Shown here: positions 25,622 to 35,110 of the stretch, in pieces
Position numbering within the stretch: the first letter of the stretch is position 1
Layout: every line of letters begins with the position of its first letter
Assembly: GCA_003612395.1 (NCBI GenBank)
Contig: RAYQ01000013.1
Location: forward strand, 1-64,000
DNA from: Parablautia intestinalis
GTDB lineage: Bacteria; Bacillota; Clostridia; Lachnospirales; Lachnospiraceae
Direction of reading: 5' to 3'
Length of the DNA: 64,000 nucleotides
Position numbers and translations under genes: made by a program
The notes under the pieces: model-generated
The model's database searches: none
What the model was told of the DNA's origin: nothing
What the model saw: only the letters and a program-made list of their open reading frames with translations

Positions 25622-27289
25622 ATGAAGCATATAGAACCCAAAAAGCTTATAGGGAAGTTAAAGCAGGTGAAGGAAAAGCGGAAACAGATGATATTGCTTT
25701 TCATAATAATTGGGGCAGCCATTATCGTCATTGTGGCACTTTCTAAAGAAGACAAAACGCTCTACAGGGAATCTCAGGTAATAAAAGGGAACCTGGCAAG
25801 AGGGGTTACGGAAAGCGGGAGTGTGGATGTGGGAACTGCCATGCAGGTTTTTGATCTGGACATCAGCGCGTTTTCCGGCAGTGGAAATTTTGCTTTTGGC
25901 ATGGATGGAACAGGCAGTCAGAGCAGCGGCATGATGATGGGGATGATGCCGGAAGTGTCAGATTCAGGAAGCACGTCAGACAGACAGCTGGAAATTGAGC
26001 AGGTATATGTGGTGGCAGGACAGGAGATAGAAGCCGGAACGCCGATTTTAAAGCTGACACAGGAAAGCGTGGAGGAAATCCGCAGGGAACTTTCCCGGGA
26101 TATCACGGATGCAGAGCTTGTCTATCAGCAGGCTCTGACTGCCCAAAAGCAGACAAAAACGGATGCGGAGGGAGAATACAGGCTTAATTCCCTTTACGCA
26201 GACTATTCTCAGGCAGAGTATGATGAAACGGTCTCCACCCTTACGCAGGCGGTGGAGAAAGCGCAGGAAACCCTTGCAGAATCAGAAAAGCAGCTGGCGG
26301 ATGCACAGGAGGAACTTGCAGAGAAAGAGGCGCTTCTTGCGGAGGAAAAAAAGGTGCTGGAAAATGCCCTTTTCACTGCGGAAGGAACGGATAAGGAAAA
26401 TGCGCTTTACTGGTGGATTATTGCCTGGCAGACTGCTGATGAAGCACAGGAGATGGCAGACACCCTGGAGGATGAGATTAAGCAGCTTAAGGAGGATATT
26501 GAGGATTACAGCGAGAAAAAAACAGAAAATGAAACAGCCCTTGCCATGGCAAATAAGGAATTAGAAAGCGGGGAGATTACCGCCCGGGGGGAACGGGATA
26601 AGAGAAACTATAATGCGGAAAACGCGCAGGAAATTTATGACATTGCCATGGAGCAAAGCGCTTTTGAAGCAGAAACTGCAAGGGAAGATTATGAGAAAGC
26701 AGTGGGAAAGCGGGAGGAATTTGACTCTGTCATCATAGAGCAGGTTATTTCGGCAGATAATTCCGGTGTGATTACAGAGGTTTATGTGGCGGCAGGGGAT
26801 TACCTGACCGGAAACATGGATCTGCTCAGCCTGAATAACTACGATGAAGTGACAATTACAGTGTAGGTAGAGGAAGATGATCCGGAGGCGGCAGCTGTTG
26901 GGAATGCGGTAAATGTGACACTGGCAGCTTTTGAAGATGAGGTGTTTAAAGGAACGGTAACCGAAATCGGGGATGCGGAAATAGACAGCAATACCAACAA
27001 AACCATGTATTCGGTAACGGTAACTGTGCAAAATACCGACAATGTTTTGTACCAGGATATGACGGCGGAAGTGACTTTTGTTACGGATGAGGTATCTGAG
27101 GTACTTTATATTCCGGTCAGGGCGGTAACACAGGAGAATGGGGCAGACTACGTCAAAGTAAGGGAAGAAGATGGGGCAATTGTCAAAAAAAAGGTGACTA
27201 CCGGTTTTACGGACGGAATTAATACAGAAATAAGAGAAGGGCTTTCCGAAGGAGAAACCGTACTGACAGAAAGTAAGGTGAAAAGTTGA
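25622..27289 (+). pseudogene. HlyD/MacA-like adaptor 3, split by an in-frame TAG
   Basis: ATG 25622 (AGAAGG 9 bp upstream) opens an adaptor like its two neighbours: a helix at about 20-37, EQVYVVAGQEIEAGTPILKL, a long coiled coil and VITEVYVAAGDYLTG. The frame stops at TAG 26864-26866 after DEVTITV. The same frame then continues VEEDDPEAAAVGNAVNVTLAAFEDEVFKG through the membrane-proximal domain to 27289. One base change would restore a protein of about 555 residues. No other damage is seen, so the mutation is recent, or the stop is read through, or it is a sequencing error. A Met-rich insert (MMMGMMPE) lies near residues 100-110. Confidence 0.8.
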
Positions 27290-27321
27290 AAGAAAAGCGC
27301 TCTCGAATATTGAATTTGAGT

Positions 27322-27410
27322 GCCTGCCAAAGCAGGCGGAGGGGAGTAAAATTGAAAATTAAAATTTTCAACTTGCAGATTAAAATGCCGCCTGTGCGGC
27401 AGAAATGAGG
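27322..27410 (+). repeat. Structured leader with hairpins and the permease ribosome binding site
   Basis: In order: hairpin GCCTGC/GCAGGC (27322-27337) followed by GGAGGGGAG; an A/T palindrome around TTGAAAATTAAAATTTTCAA (27352-27371); hairpin GCCGC/GCGGC (27387-27400) running into GGCAGAAATGAGG (27398-27410), whose GAGG serves ATG 27416. The last part is shared with 3243-3274; the GC hairpin plus GGGAG resembles 60874-60898. Confidence 0.55.
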
Positions 27411-27415
27411 AAAAA

Positions 27416-28741
27416 ATGAGATTATCTGAAATCGGCCGTCTGGTTTGGCTGAATCTTATACAAAATAAATTTAAGGTGTTTCTTACTTCCACCGGCATCA
27501 TTGTGGGCTCCGCAACGATTATGCTTGTGATTGCCATAGGAACAGGAGGAAAGCTGGAGGTTGCAGAGCAGTTTAAAAATCTGAATGCCGGTTCCATAGA
27601 TATTTCCTATGAGTATAACGGAAGCGGTTTTACGGGAGGAATGTCCGGAGGCGGCATGCCCGGAGGCGGGATGCCTGGGGGCGGGGCAGGAAGCGCCATG
27701 CCTGGAGGCGGTATGGGTGGCAGATTTTCTCCGTTTGACGGCATGGGAAACCAGATGAATATGACAAGAATAACTTTGTCCCAGGAAGATGCGGATAACC
27801 TTAAGGAGAGCATTCCGGAAATAGCAAGCGCCACCATTTCCTACACCACAAGGCAGGAGGCGGAAGGCGGCAGCATGGACGAGAGCGCTTCATATACGAT
27901 TGCCGGTGTAAAAGAAAACTATGCGGATATCAGCAACCTGGAAATGGCAATCGGCGCATTCCTCACAAAGGACAATGATACTTATAAGGAAAGAACCTGT
28001 GTTCTGGGCTACAGTGTGGCAAAAGAAATGTTTGACAGTGTTTTGGATGCTTACGATTCGCCTGTTTATATTGACAACCGTTCTTATGTAGTGAGCGGTG
28101 TACTTATGGAAATGGGAACAGTGGCATCAGGCATCAGTCCGGATGAAGCAATCTTTATTCCCTACGAAACAGGTATCAAGTATCTCACTGGTAAAGATGT
28201 CAGCCCTGCAATTACCGTGGTGGCGGAAGATGTAAATGATGTGGAAAGCGTTATGGAGCAGATCGTGCCCGTGCTCGCCGAAACCTATGGAGAAAAGGTG
28301 GAATTTACCATTTCTGATGCGGGAAGCAAAATGGAGGCCGCCTCGAAGTCTAATGAAACGCTGACCCTTCTTCTGATGGCTATGGCAGCCATTGTATTTA
28401 TTGTAGGGGGAATCGGAATTATGAATGTATTGTTTGTTTCTGTAAAGGAACGTACCAATGAGATCGGTATTCTGAAAGCAATCGGGTGTGACCAGAAGGA
28501 TATTCTGACAGAATTTCTGTTGGAAGCCAGCTGCATCAGTTTCGTGGGGGCTGTATTGGGGGTGTTGGTATCATTGGGCATCACGCCGGTCATAGAGGGG
28601 TTTTCCGTGCGGGTGGAGCTTTCCCTGGGCGGCGGAGTCTTATCTTTACTGTTTGGTGTAATGACAGGAACTGTTTTCGGTTTTTATCCGGCGCTTAAGG
28701 CATCACGGCTAATTCCGGTAGTGGCATTGAATCATGAGTGA
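27416..28741 (+). CDS. MacB-like ABC transporter permease
   Basis: A 441-residue permease of the MacB/FtsX type: helix 1 at about 20-43, a large extracellular domain, and three helices near the C-terminus (about 318-340, 370-392, 405-428), with the family sequence GGIGIMNVLFVSVKERTNEIGILKAIG. The extracellular domain carries a low-complexity Gly/Met/Pro stretch at about 71-101, built from GGGMP repeats, which is unusual. It works with the ATPase encoded next and with the adaptors upstream to export peptides or small hydrophobic compounds. The end overlaps a possible early start of the ATPase gene. Confidence 0.92.
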   Translation: MRLSEIGRLVWLNLIQNKFKVFLTSTGIIVGSATIMLVIAIGTGGKLEVAEQFKNLNAGSIDISYEYNGSGFTGGMSGGGMPGGGMPGGGAGSAMPGGGMGGRFSPFDGMGNQMNMTRITLSQEDADNLKESIPEIASATISYTTRQEAEGGSMDESASYTIAGVKENYADISNLEMAIGAFLTKDNDTYKERTCVLGYSVAKEMFDSVLDAYDSPVYIDNRSYVVSGVLMEMGTVASGISPDEAIFIPYETGIKYLTGKDVSPAITVVAEDVNDVESVMEQIVPVLAETYGEKVEFTISDAGSKMEAASKSNETLTLLLMAMAAIVFIVGGIGIMNVLFVSVKERTNEIGILKAIGCDQKDILTEFLLEASCISFVGAVLGVLVSLGITPVIEGFSVRVELSLGGGVLSLLFGVMTGTVFGFYPALKASRLIPVVALNHE

Positions 28742-28760
28742 TGAAAGACTGGGGAGAAAA

Positions 28761-29435
28761 ATGAGCGAAAGCACAATTATAGATATGAAGCAGATTAATA
28801 AAGGGTATATGCTTGGGACGGAGAAGGTTCCGGTACTTAAAAACGTGGACTTCCGGGTGGAGAAAGGGGAATTTGTGGCGATTTTAGGCCCGTCTGGTTC
28901 CGGCAAAACCACCCTTATGAATATCATTGGCTGCATGGACGTGGCGGATTCGGGCGAATATTATCTGGATGAACAGCCCATACACTGTATGACAGAAAAA
29001 CAGATGGGAATAGTGCGCAATAAGGAGATTGGATTTATTTTTCAGAATTATCAGCTGATACCGACTTATGATATTTTGCAGAATATTATCATGCCCCTGG
29101 TAGTCCGGGGGATGACAACAAAAGAAGCGGAAAAAAGATGCATGCCGGTCATTGAAATGCTGGGGATCGGACACAGACTGGGACATAAGCCTTCGGAGCT
29201 TTCAGGAGGGCAGAAACAGAGGGCATCAATTGCCAGGGCCCTTGTGGGAGAGCCGGCGCTGCTTCTTGCGGATGAACCTACCGGGGCCTTAGACTCTGCC
29301 AGCGGCAGGGATGTGCTGGCTTTGTTCAGGCAGCTTCACGGACTGGGAAATACCATTGTTATGATTACCCATGACTTGAACGTTGCAAAAGCGGCGGGGA
29401 GGATTGTACATATAATTGACGGATGCCTTGCGTAA
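28761..29435 (+). CDS. MacB/LolD-type ABC transporter ATPase
   Basis: A 224-residue cytoplasmic ATPase. Walker A is GPSGSGKTT, Q-loop FQNYQLIPTYD, signature LSGGQKQR, Walker B LLLADEPTGALD and switch histidine MITHD. The start is set at ATG 28761 with GGGGAG 5 bp upstream; an in-frame ATG at 28734 overlaps the permease gene. It energises the permease at 27416. Confidence 0.94.
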   Translation: MSESTIIDMKQINKGYMLGTEKVPVLKNVDFRVEKGEFVAILGPSGSGKTTLMNIIGCMDVADSGEYYLDEQPIHCMTEKQMGIVRNKEIGFIFQNYQLIPTYDILQNIIMPLVVRGMTTKEAEKRCMPVIEMLGIGHRLGHKPSELSGGQKQRASIARALVGEPALLLADEPTGALDSASGRDVLALFRQLHGLGNTIVMITHDLNVAKAAGRIVHIIDGCLA

Positions 29436-29488
29436 GAAGAAAGGCAGGAAGCCTGGCGCAGCAAAACAGCGCAGAAAAGGAGGAAAAT

Positions 29489-30442
29489 ATGATAAAAGTT
29501 GAACATTTGACGAAACGGTATGGGAATTTTACAGCCGTAAACGATCTGTCCTTTGAAATTGAAGAGGGACATGTCTATGGATTTCTGGGGCCAAACGGCG
29601 CCGGGAAATCCACGACAATGAACATTATGACAGGGTGTCTGTCCGCCACGGAAGGACATGTCAGGATTGGCGGACATGATATTTTTGACGAGCCTGATAA
29701 GGCAAAAAAACTAATGGGATATCTTCCGGAACAGCCGCCGCTTTATATGAATGAAACGCCCTTGGAGTATTTGAAATTTGTGGGGGAGGCGAAAGGGATA
29801 AAAGGGCGGGAGCTCGCCGGACAGATTAAGACCGTGGTTGAGCGGACCAGACTGGAGGATGTGCAAAACCGGTTAATCTCAAAGCTTTCCAAAGGGTACA
29901 GACAAAGGGTGGGAATTGCACAGGCATTGCTGGGAAATCCCGGAGTGATTATTCTTGACGAGCCAACAGTGGGACTTGATCCCATTCAGATTATTGAAAT
30001 CCGGGATTTAATAAAGCAGCTTGGGCAGGAGCACACGGTAATCTTAAGCTCCCATATTTTGTCGGAAGTACAGGCAATCTGTGAGAAGGTGCTTATCATA
30101 GTCAGGGGGAAACTGGCGGCGTTTGACGAGCCGGGAAATCTGGAGAAGCTGCTGACGGCATCTAATACCGTTTCCTTTGTTGCAGAGGCGAAGGTGTGGG
30201 AAATTGAGGAAATCCTGCAGGAAATAGAAGCAGTGTCGGACTGGCAGATAAAAAACCCGGAGGATGGCAGGGTCCGTGTGGATGTCCGGATTGACAGCGG
30301 AGAGGCAAATGATATCTGCCGCAGTATTTTTCTTGCTTTTGCAGAAAAGAAAAGGGCGCTGCTGGAGCTGACCAAAAAAGGAGCAAATCTGGAGGATGTA
30401 TTTATTGAACTGACAGAAGGGGAAAGCGAGGTGGCAGACTAA
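29489..30442 (+). CDS. ABC transporter ATPase, GldA/NatA-like
   Basis: A 317-residue ATPase with Walker A GPNGAGKST, signature LSKGYRQR, Walker B VIILDEPTVGLDP and a C-terminal extension of about 80 residues, as in GldA and NatA ATPases of ABC-2 systems. ATG 29489 is preceded by AAAGGAGG; the frame is open upstream to 29423. Its stop overlaps the start of the permease gene by 1 bp. With the next three genes it forms a GldA-GldF-GldG-like set, used for gliding in Bacteroidetes but found in many non-gliding bacteria with unknown cargo. Confidence 0.92.
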   Translation: MIKVEHLTKRYGNFTAVNDLSFEIEEGHVYGFLGPNGAGKSTTMNIMTGCLSATEGHVRIGGHDIFDEPDKAKKLMGYLPEQPPLYMNETPLEYLKFVGEAKGIKGRELAGQIKTVVERTRLEDVQNRLISKLSKGYRQRVGIAQALLGNPGVIILDEPTVGLDPIQIIEIRDLIKQLGQEHTVILSSHILSEVQAICEKVLIIVRGKLAAFDEPGNLEKLLTASNTVSFVAEAKVWEIEEILQEIEAVSDWQIKNPEDGRVRVDVRIDSGEANDICRSIFLAFAEKKRALLELTKKGANLEDVFIELTEGESEVAD

Positions 30443-31305
30443 TGACCGCAGTATTTAAACATGAATTATCAAACTATTTTCATTCTCTGACAACCTATAT
30501 TTTTGGTGCATTTTTGTTGGCTTTTGTAGGCATAGGGGCCATGATTTATAACATTCAGCAGGCTGTGGCGAATTTTGAATATGTGCTGGGTTTTGTGAGC
30601 CTTGTCTTTGTAGTAATTGTTCCGGTCCTGACGATGCGCGTGATTGCCGAGGAACGAAAGCAGAAAACAGATCAGCTTTTGTATTCGCTGCCAATTACAA
30701 CTACGCAGGTGGTAACAGGGAAATATCTGGCGCTGCTGGTTATCTATCTGATACCGCTGTGTATAGTAGCAATTTATCCTCTTATTTTCGCAAAGTACGG
30801 AGAGGTTTATCTGATAACTTCTTATGGCTCTATTGCAGCCTTTTTTATCATGGGTGCGGCACTGATTGCAATGGGTACTTTTATATCATCCCTGACGGAG
30901 AATCAGGGATTTGCCGCAGGGATTGGGATAGCGGTTATGCTGCTTAACTATTACAGCGTCAGCCTTGCGGAGCATGTTTCGGCAACCGCTTTTGGATCTG
31001 CTGCCGCGCTGTGTGTTCTGGGTTTGGTGCTGGGAGCCGTAATCCGGTTTATGACAAAAAATGAGAATCTGACATATGCAGTGACTTTAGGACTGCTTGT
31101 GACGGTGGGAATTGTTTATTTTACAGACAGTACGGTATTTGAGGGATTGCTGCCGAAGCTTATGACGCAGCTATCGCTTTTTGAAAGGTTTTACAAATTC
31201 GTTAACGGTGTTTTTGACCTGACGGCGATTATATACTATCTGACGGTAATTGCATTTTTCCTGTTTTTATCCGTGCAGTCTCTGGAGAAAAGGAGGTATA
31301 ACTGA
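30442..31305 (+). CDS. ABC-2 type permease, GldF-like
   Basis: A 287-residue membrane protein with six to seven helices. The typical start AVFKHELSNYFHSLTTYIFGAFLL and RVIAEERKQKTDQLLYSLPITTTQVVTGKYLA mark the GldF/ABC-2 family. It overlaps neighbours on both sides by one base, which points to tight translational coupling in one complex. Confidence 0.92.
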   Translation: MTAVFKHELSNYFHSLTTYIFGAFLLAFVGIGAMIYNIQQAVANFEYVLGFVSLVFVVIVPVLTMRVIAEERKQKTDQLLYSLPITTTQVVTGKYLALLVIYLIPLCIVAIYPLIFAKYGEVYLITSYGSIAAFFIMGAALIAMGTFISSLTENQGFAAGIGIAVMLLNYYSVSLAEHVSATAFGSAAALCVLGLVLGAVIRFMTKNENLTYAVTLGLLVTVGIVYFTDSTVFEGLLPKLMTQLSLFERFYKFVNGVFDLTAIIYYLTVIAFFLFLSVQSLEKRRYN

Positions 31306-32747
31306 TGGAAGAGAAAAGACCTGGGGGACATAAACTCCGAAGCCGCATTGCACTTAAAGGGGGCTCTTATTCTTTGGTGGTCACAGTGATTGTGCTTGCA
31401 ATTCTGATTGCGGTAAATATTCTTGCATCCGCGCTGCCCAAAACGTTGACACAGTATGATATCAGCGCCGCAAAACTGTACTCTGTCACAAGCAATACAA
31501 AGGTGGTGGTAAACGGGCTGGATAAGGATGTTACAATTTATTGGATTGTACAGTCTGATAAAGAGGATGAAATAATAGAGAATCTGTTGGAAAAGTATGA
31601 AAACCTGTCGGAGCATATTAAAGTGGTGAAAAAGAACCCGGATATTTTTCCTGCCTTTGCACAGCAGTATACTTCAGAGACTGTGCAGAACAACAGTCTT
31701 GTGGTCGAGTGCGGGGAGCGCAGCAGGTTTATCGGCTATGATGATATTTATCTGTATGATGCGGACATGGGGGCTTATTCCTATGAGGTATCTTTTGATG
31801 GTGAAGGGGCGGTCACTTCCGCAATTGATTATGTGGTGAATGAGGATCAGCCTAAGGTGTATATGCTGGAAGGACATGGAGAAGCGGAGCTCTCATCTGA
31901 GTTTCGCGAGCAGATTGAAAAAGAAAATATGGAACTGAATACGTTTTCACTGCTGACGGCAGATGCCATTCCAGAAGATGCAGACAGCATTCTGATTTAT
32001 GCACCGACCAGTGATATCTCCACGCAGGAAAAGGAGCTGCTTTCAGAATATGTTTCAGGCGGAGGAAAGCTGATGGTGCTGGCAGGTCCTTCAGAAGACG
32101 GAACTTTGATAAACCTTTACAGTATTTTAGAAGATTATGGCATAGAGGCTGCAGACGGAATTGTTGTGGATGCGGACCGGGAGCATTATGCTTTTCAGGC
32201 GCCATATGTTCTGCTGCCGGACATTGCAAGCAGTGACATTACAGATCCTTTGATTGAAGAAAATTATTATGCGATTATGCCCATTGCACAGGGACTTATG
32301 ATGCGGGAGGATGCAGAAAGTGCAGGCGTGACAGCACTTCTTACTACTTCAGAGGAAGCCTTCAGCAAAACAGCAGGATATGTACTTTCTTCCTATGAAA
32401 AAGAGGAAGGGGATATTGACGGGCCATTTGCGCTTGCCGTTTCGGTGGAGGAAGAAAATGAGGGAAAAATCCTGTGGTTTGCCTCATCGCAGTTTCTGGA
32501 TGAAATGTATAATGCATATTCTTCCGGCGCAAATCTCGATCTCGCCATGAATGCACTCTCGTCCATGGTCGGAGAAAACGAGGCGGTGGCAATCCGAAGC
32601 AAATCACTGAACTACAATTACCTTACCATCAGCGATTCCATATCCTCTTTCTTAAAAACCATTATGATAGTCGTATTCCCGCTGGTCTATCTGGGAATTG
32701 GAATCTGTGTGAGAGTGGGAAGGAGGAAAAGGAATGAAGCGATCTAA
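31305..32747 (+). CDS. GldG-like ABC transporter auxiliary protein
   Basis: A 480-residue protein with a transmembrane helix at about 22-44, a large extracellular domain and a C-terminal helix at about 446-468. The N-terminal half (YDISAAKLYSVTSNTKVVVNGLDKDVTIYWIV) and MLEGHGEAELSSEF match the ABC_transp_aux/GldG family. It is thought to be the extracytoplasmic part of the ABC-2 complex. GGAGG lies before the ATG. It overlaps the DUF4340 gene by 14 bp. Confidence 0.88.
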   Translation: MEEKRPGGHKLRSRIALKGGSYSLVVTVIVLAILIAVNILASALPKTLTQYDISAAKLYSVTSNTKVVVNGLDKDVTIYWIVQSDKEDEIIENLLEKYENLSEHIKVVKKNPDIFPAFAQQYTSETVQNNSLVVECGERSRFIGYDDIYLYDADMGAYSYEVSFDGEGAVTSAIDYVVNEDQPKVYMLEGHGEAELSSEFREQIEKENMELNTFSLLTADAIPEDADSILIYAPTSDISTQEKELLSEYVSGGGKLMVLAGPSEDGTLINLYSILEDYGIEAADGIVVDADREHYAFQAPYVLLPDIASSDITDPLIEENYYAIMPIAQGLMMREDAESAGVTALLTTSEEAFSKTAGYVLSSYEKEEGDIDGPFALAVSVEEENEGKILWFASSQFLDEMYNAYSSGANLDLAMNALSSMVGENEAVAIRSKSLNYNYLTISDSISSFLKTIMIVVFPLVYLGIGICVRVGRRKRNEAI

Positions 32748-34248
32748 AAAAATCGGTATTTTGTGTGCAGTATTTGTCTGTATCAGTCTGGCAGCCTTTG
32801 GCGTGAGCAGGTACGAAGAACAAAAGGAGAGAATTAGGAACAGTGATGAAATTATTCTGGAACTGGCACAGGAAGATGTGAAAATTCTCTCGTGGGAATG
32901 CGACACAGGTTCATTTGCATTCCACAGAGAAGAAAACGGCGGATGGCTTTATGATACGGATGAAGCGTTTCCTGTAGATAATGAGAAGATTGGAAACCTT
33001 CTTGACCAGTTTCAGGCATTTGGCGTTTCCTTTATCATAGAAGATGTGGAAGACTGGGGACAGTATGGTCTGGATGAGCCTGTCTGTACGATTCATATGG
33101 AAACAGAGGAGGAAACTTATGAAATTCTTCTTGGCGGTTACAGCGCTATGGATGCTGAAAGGTATGTATCTATTGGGGATGGCAATGCCTATCTTGTGAA
33201 AAAGGATCCGCTTAACCAGTTTGAAGTTGAAATCAGTGACCTAATCCTCCATGATGAGATTCCTACACTTTGGGATGTGACACAGATAGAGTTTTCCGGA
33301 GTGGAATCAGAGAAAATTATTTATGAAGAGGGCAGCGCTAATACGTACTATCCGGAAGACGTTTATTTTATAGAGCAGGAGGATGGGTACCTGCCCCTTG
33401 ATACATCGCGTGTAAACGAGTATCTGGAAACCATAAGAAATCTGAGTCCCCGGGATTATGTGACATATAACGCATCGGGGGATGAACTGGCGTTATACGG
33501 CCTGGATACACCTGAGCTTTCCATTTCAATTGATTACAAAATAACAGAGGAAGAAACAAAAGAAGAAAGTGCGGAAACTTTTGTCCTGAATATTGCATGT
33601 GTTTTGGCGCAGAAGGAGACAGGAGAAAAAGACAGAGACATTAACGATGAAGATGCAGGAAAAGACATACAGGAAGAGGGCATAGCGGCAGAAAAAAGTA
33701 CGAAGGAAGAAGGCGTTGAATTAGAGGAAAGCGCGAAGGAAGGGGACATAGAGGGAGAAGAGATAACGGCATATGCCCGGATCGGCGCTTCAAAGATTAT
33801 TTACCGGATTTCTGCGGAGCAATACCAAAAGCTAATGGATATGTCATATGATTCTTTGCGTCATAAGGAAATGTTTTGGGGAGATTTTTCGGATATGTAC
33901 CAGCTTGATGTAACGCTGGAAGGTATCAACTACTCCATTACATCTGAAATGGAAGATGAGAAAAGAATATATTACTATCAGAATGAGGAAGTGGAGATGA
34001 CGGATGTCAGAAGCGCTATAAGAGGGCTGACTGCACAAACTTTCACCGGGCAAAAACCAACGCAAAAAGAGGAAATCAGCTTTACGATTTACCTTGATAA
34101 TGAGAATTATCCGCAGATCCGGATAGAATTGTACCGCTATGACGGAGATAACTGTATTGCGATGGTTGACAAAGAGCCGACAGCGTTTGTGGGAAGGACA
34201 GAAGTTGTAGAACTGATTGAAGCAGTTAACAGAATAGTCCTGGATTAA
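32734..34248 (+). CDS. DUF4340 domain protein, last gene of the Gld-like operon
   Basis: A 504-residue protein with one N-terminal anchor helix (about 7-24) and a duplicated DUF4340 domain outside the cell (NGGWLYDTDEAFPVDNEKIGNLLDQF is characteristic). A Glu/Lys-rich low-complexity insert occupies about 285-345. DUF4340 proteins nearly always follow GldG-like genes, so it is probably a subunit of the same exporter. ATG 32734 has AAGGAGG upstream. It closes the export operon. Confidence 0.87.
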   Translation: MKRSKKIGILCAVFVCISLAAFGVSRYEEQKERIRNSDEIILELAQEDVKILSWECDTGSFAFHREENGGWLYDTDEAFPVDNEKIGNLLDQFQAFGVSFIIEDVEDWGQYGLDEPVCTIHMETEEETYEILLGGYSAMDAERYVSIGDGNAYLVKKDPLNQFEVEISDLILHDEIPTLWDVTQIEFSGVESEKIIYEEGSANTYYPEDVYFIEQEDGYLPLDTSRVNEYLETIRNLSPRDYVTYNASGDELALYGLDTPELSISIDYKITEEETKEESAETFVLNIACVLAQKETGEKDRDINDEDAGKDIQEEGIAAEKSTKEEGVELEESAKEGDIEGEEITAYARIGASKIIYRISAEQYQKLMDMSYDSLRHKEMFWGDFSDMYQLDVTLEGINYSITSEMEDEKRIYYYQNEEVEMTDVRSAIRGLTAQTFTGQKPTQKEEISFTIYLDNENYPQIRIELYRYDGDNCIAMVDKEPTAFVGRTEVVELIEAVNRIVLD

Positions 34249-34274
34249 CATTCCTGGCCGCAGCGGTCAAACGG

Positions 34275-34308
34275 ATACCCCATGTGCTGATTATAGTGCA
34301 TGGGGTAT
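34275..34308. terminator. Hairpin at the end of the export operon
   Basis: ATACCCCATG (34275-34284) pairs with CATGGGGTAT (34299-34308). There is no T run on the plus strand, so termination there is uncertain; the minus strand has TTTTTT before the stem, not after it. Confidence 0.45.
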
Positions 34309-34359
34309 TAAAAAAGGAAACAGCCCCGCTCATTGCCCGCGGGAATAAAGGTGAAAAGG

Positions 34360-34449
34360 TCAAATAGAAAGGCGGCAATCGACTATATCGAAAGCCACCT
34401 GCACGGAAAACCGGACTTGGAAACAGTTGCCTTTTACGAATATTTTTAA
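34360..34449 (+). pseudogene. Fragment of an AraC-type regulator
   Basis: The frame encodes AIDYIESHLHGKPDLETVA, the start of an AraC HTH domain, and ends at TAA 34447-34449. Only about 25 residues remain; the rest of the regulator is absent. Confidence 0.6.
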
Positions 34450-34559
34450 AGCCATGTATAAAAAATTTCCCAACAGGTACAGGGCGGAGGAAGAATTTTA
34501 TCCACGGCAGCTAAGATTTGTCCTGAATGAAAATCCTGCAAGTGTTTTTTTAAAATCTA

Positions 34560-34967
34560 ATCGTAACAGCAGAACGCCCCGGAATGGGTATGGTGCTTGG
34601 CGTAAGCTCGGGAATCGCTAATATTTTACCGGACTATCTTTTTATGGTGCCGCTTCACATGGGCATTAAGGGGACGGCATTTGGTGCGGGCATTGGCTAT
34701 ATGATACCAGCGGTGATTGGATTGTGGTTCTTTTTTGCAAAGAGGGGCAGTCTGCATTTTAGGAATCCAGTCATAGATTTTTCTATGGGAGTAGCCCCTG
34801 TTATCAGCTATAACTATGGGAAGCAGGACAAAAAACAGTTAAAGAATGTATTTTGTATTTGTATGCGGTTCATTATGTTTGTTTCTATCTCTGCTTTTGC
34901 AGTAGTTTTGATTTTTGGTTCGCCATTGGTTAGTATTTTTGCAGAAAGCAGATATCATACGGAGTAA
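34560..34967 (+). pseudogene. Fragment of a MATE family efflux protein
   Basis: The frame from about 34563 reads GMGMVLGVSSGIANILPDYL, then FMVPLHMGIKGTAFGAGIGYM. After NPVIDF it jumps to SMGVAPVISYNYGKQDKKQL. Both parts are MATE transporter sequence, but they come from distant places in the protein, so an internal deletion joined them. The N- and C-terminal parts are missing. The stretch 34450-34559 between this and the AraC fragment encodes FKAMYKKFPNRYRAEEEFY, which I cannot place. The region is a graveyard of an AraC-regulated MATE gene. Confidence 0.7.
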
Positions 34968-35110
34968 AGAAAAATCTTGAAAACATTGATAAACACTGGC
35001 TTTGCGCTTGGCAGCACCTGGCAGCACCCCCAACTCCCCATTTTAAAGCCCATTAACATAGTAAAAGCCCTTAAAACTGCGGCCTGCGCAAGTTCTAAAG
35101 GCTTTCTTAG

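Noticed and set aside
26864-26866. TAG as a pyrrolysine or selenocysteine-like sense codon
   Set aside because: Adaptors have no known need for such residues, TAG is not used for selenocysteine, and other genes here give no sign of recoding; a nonsense mutation is simpler.
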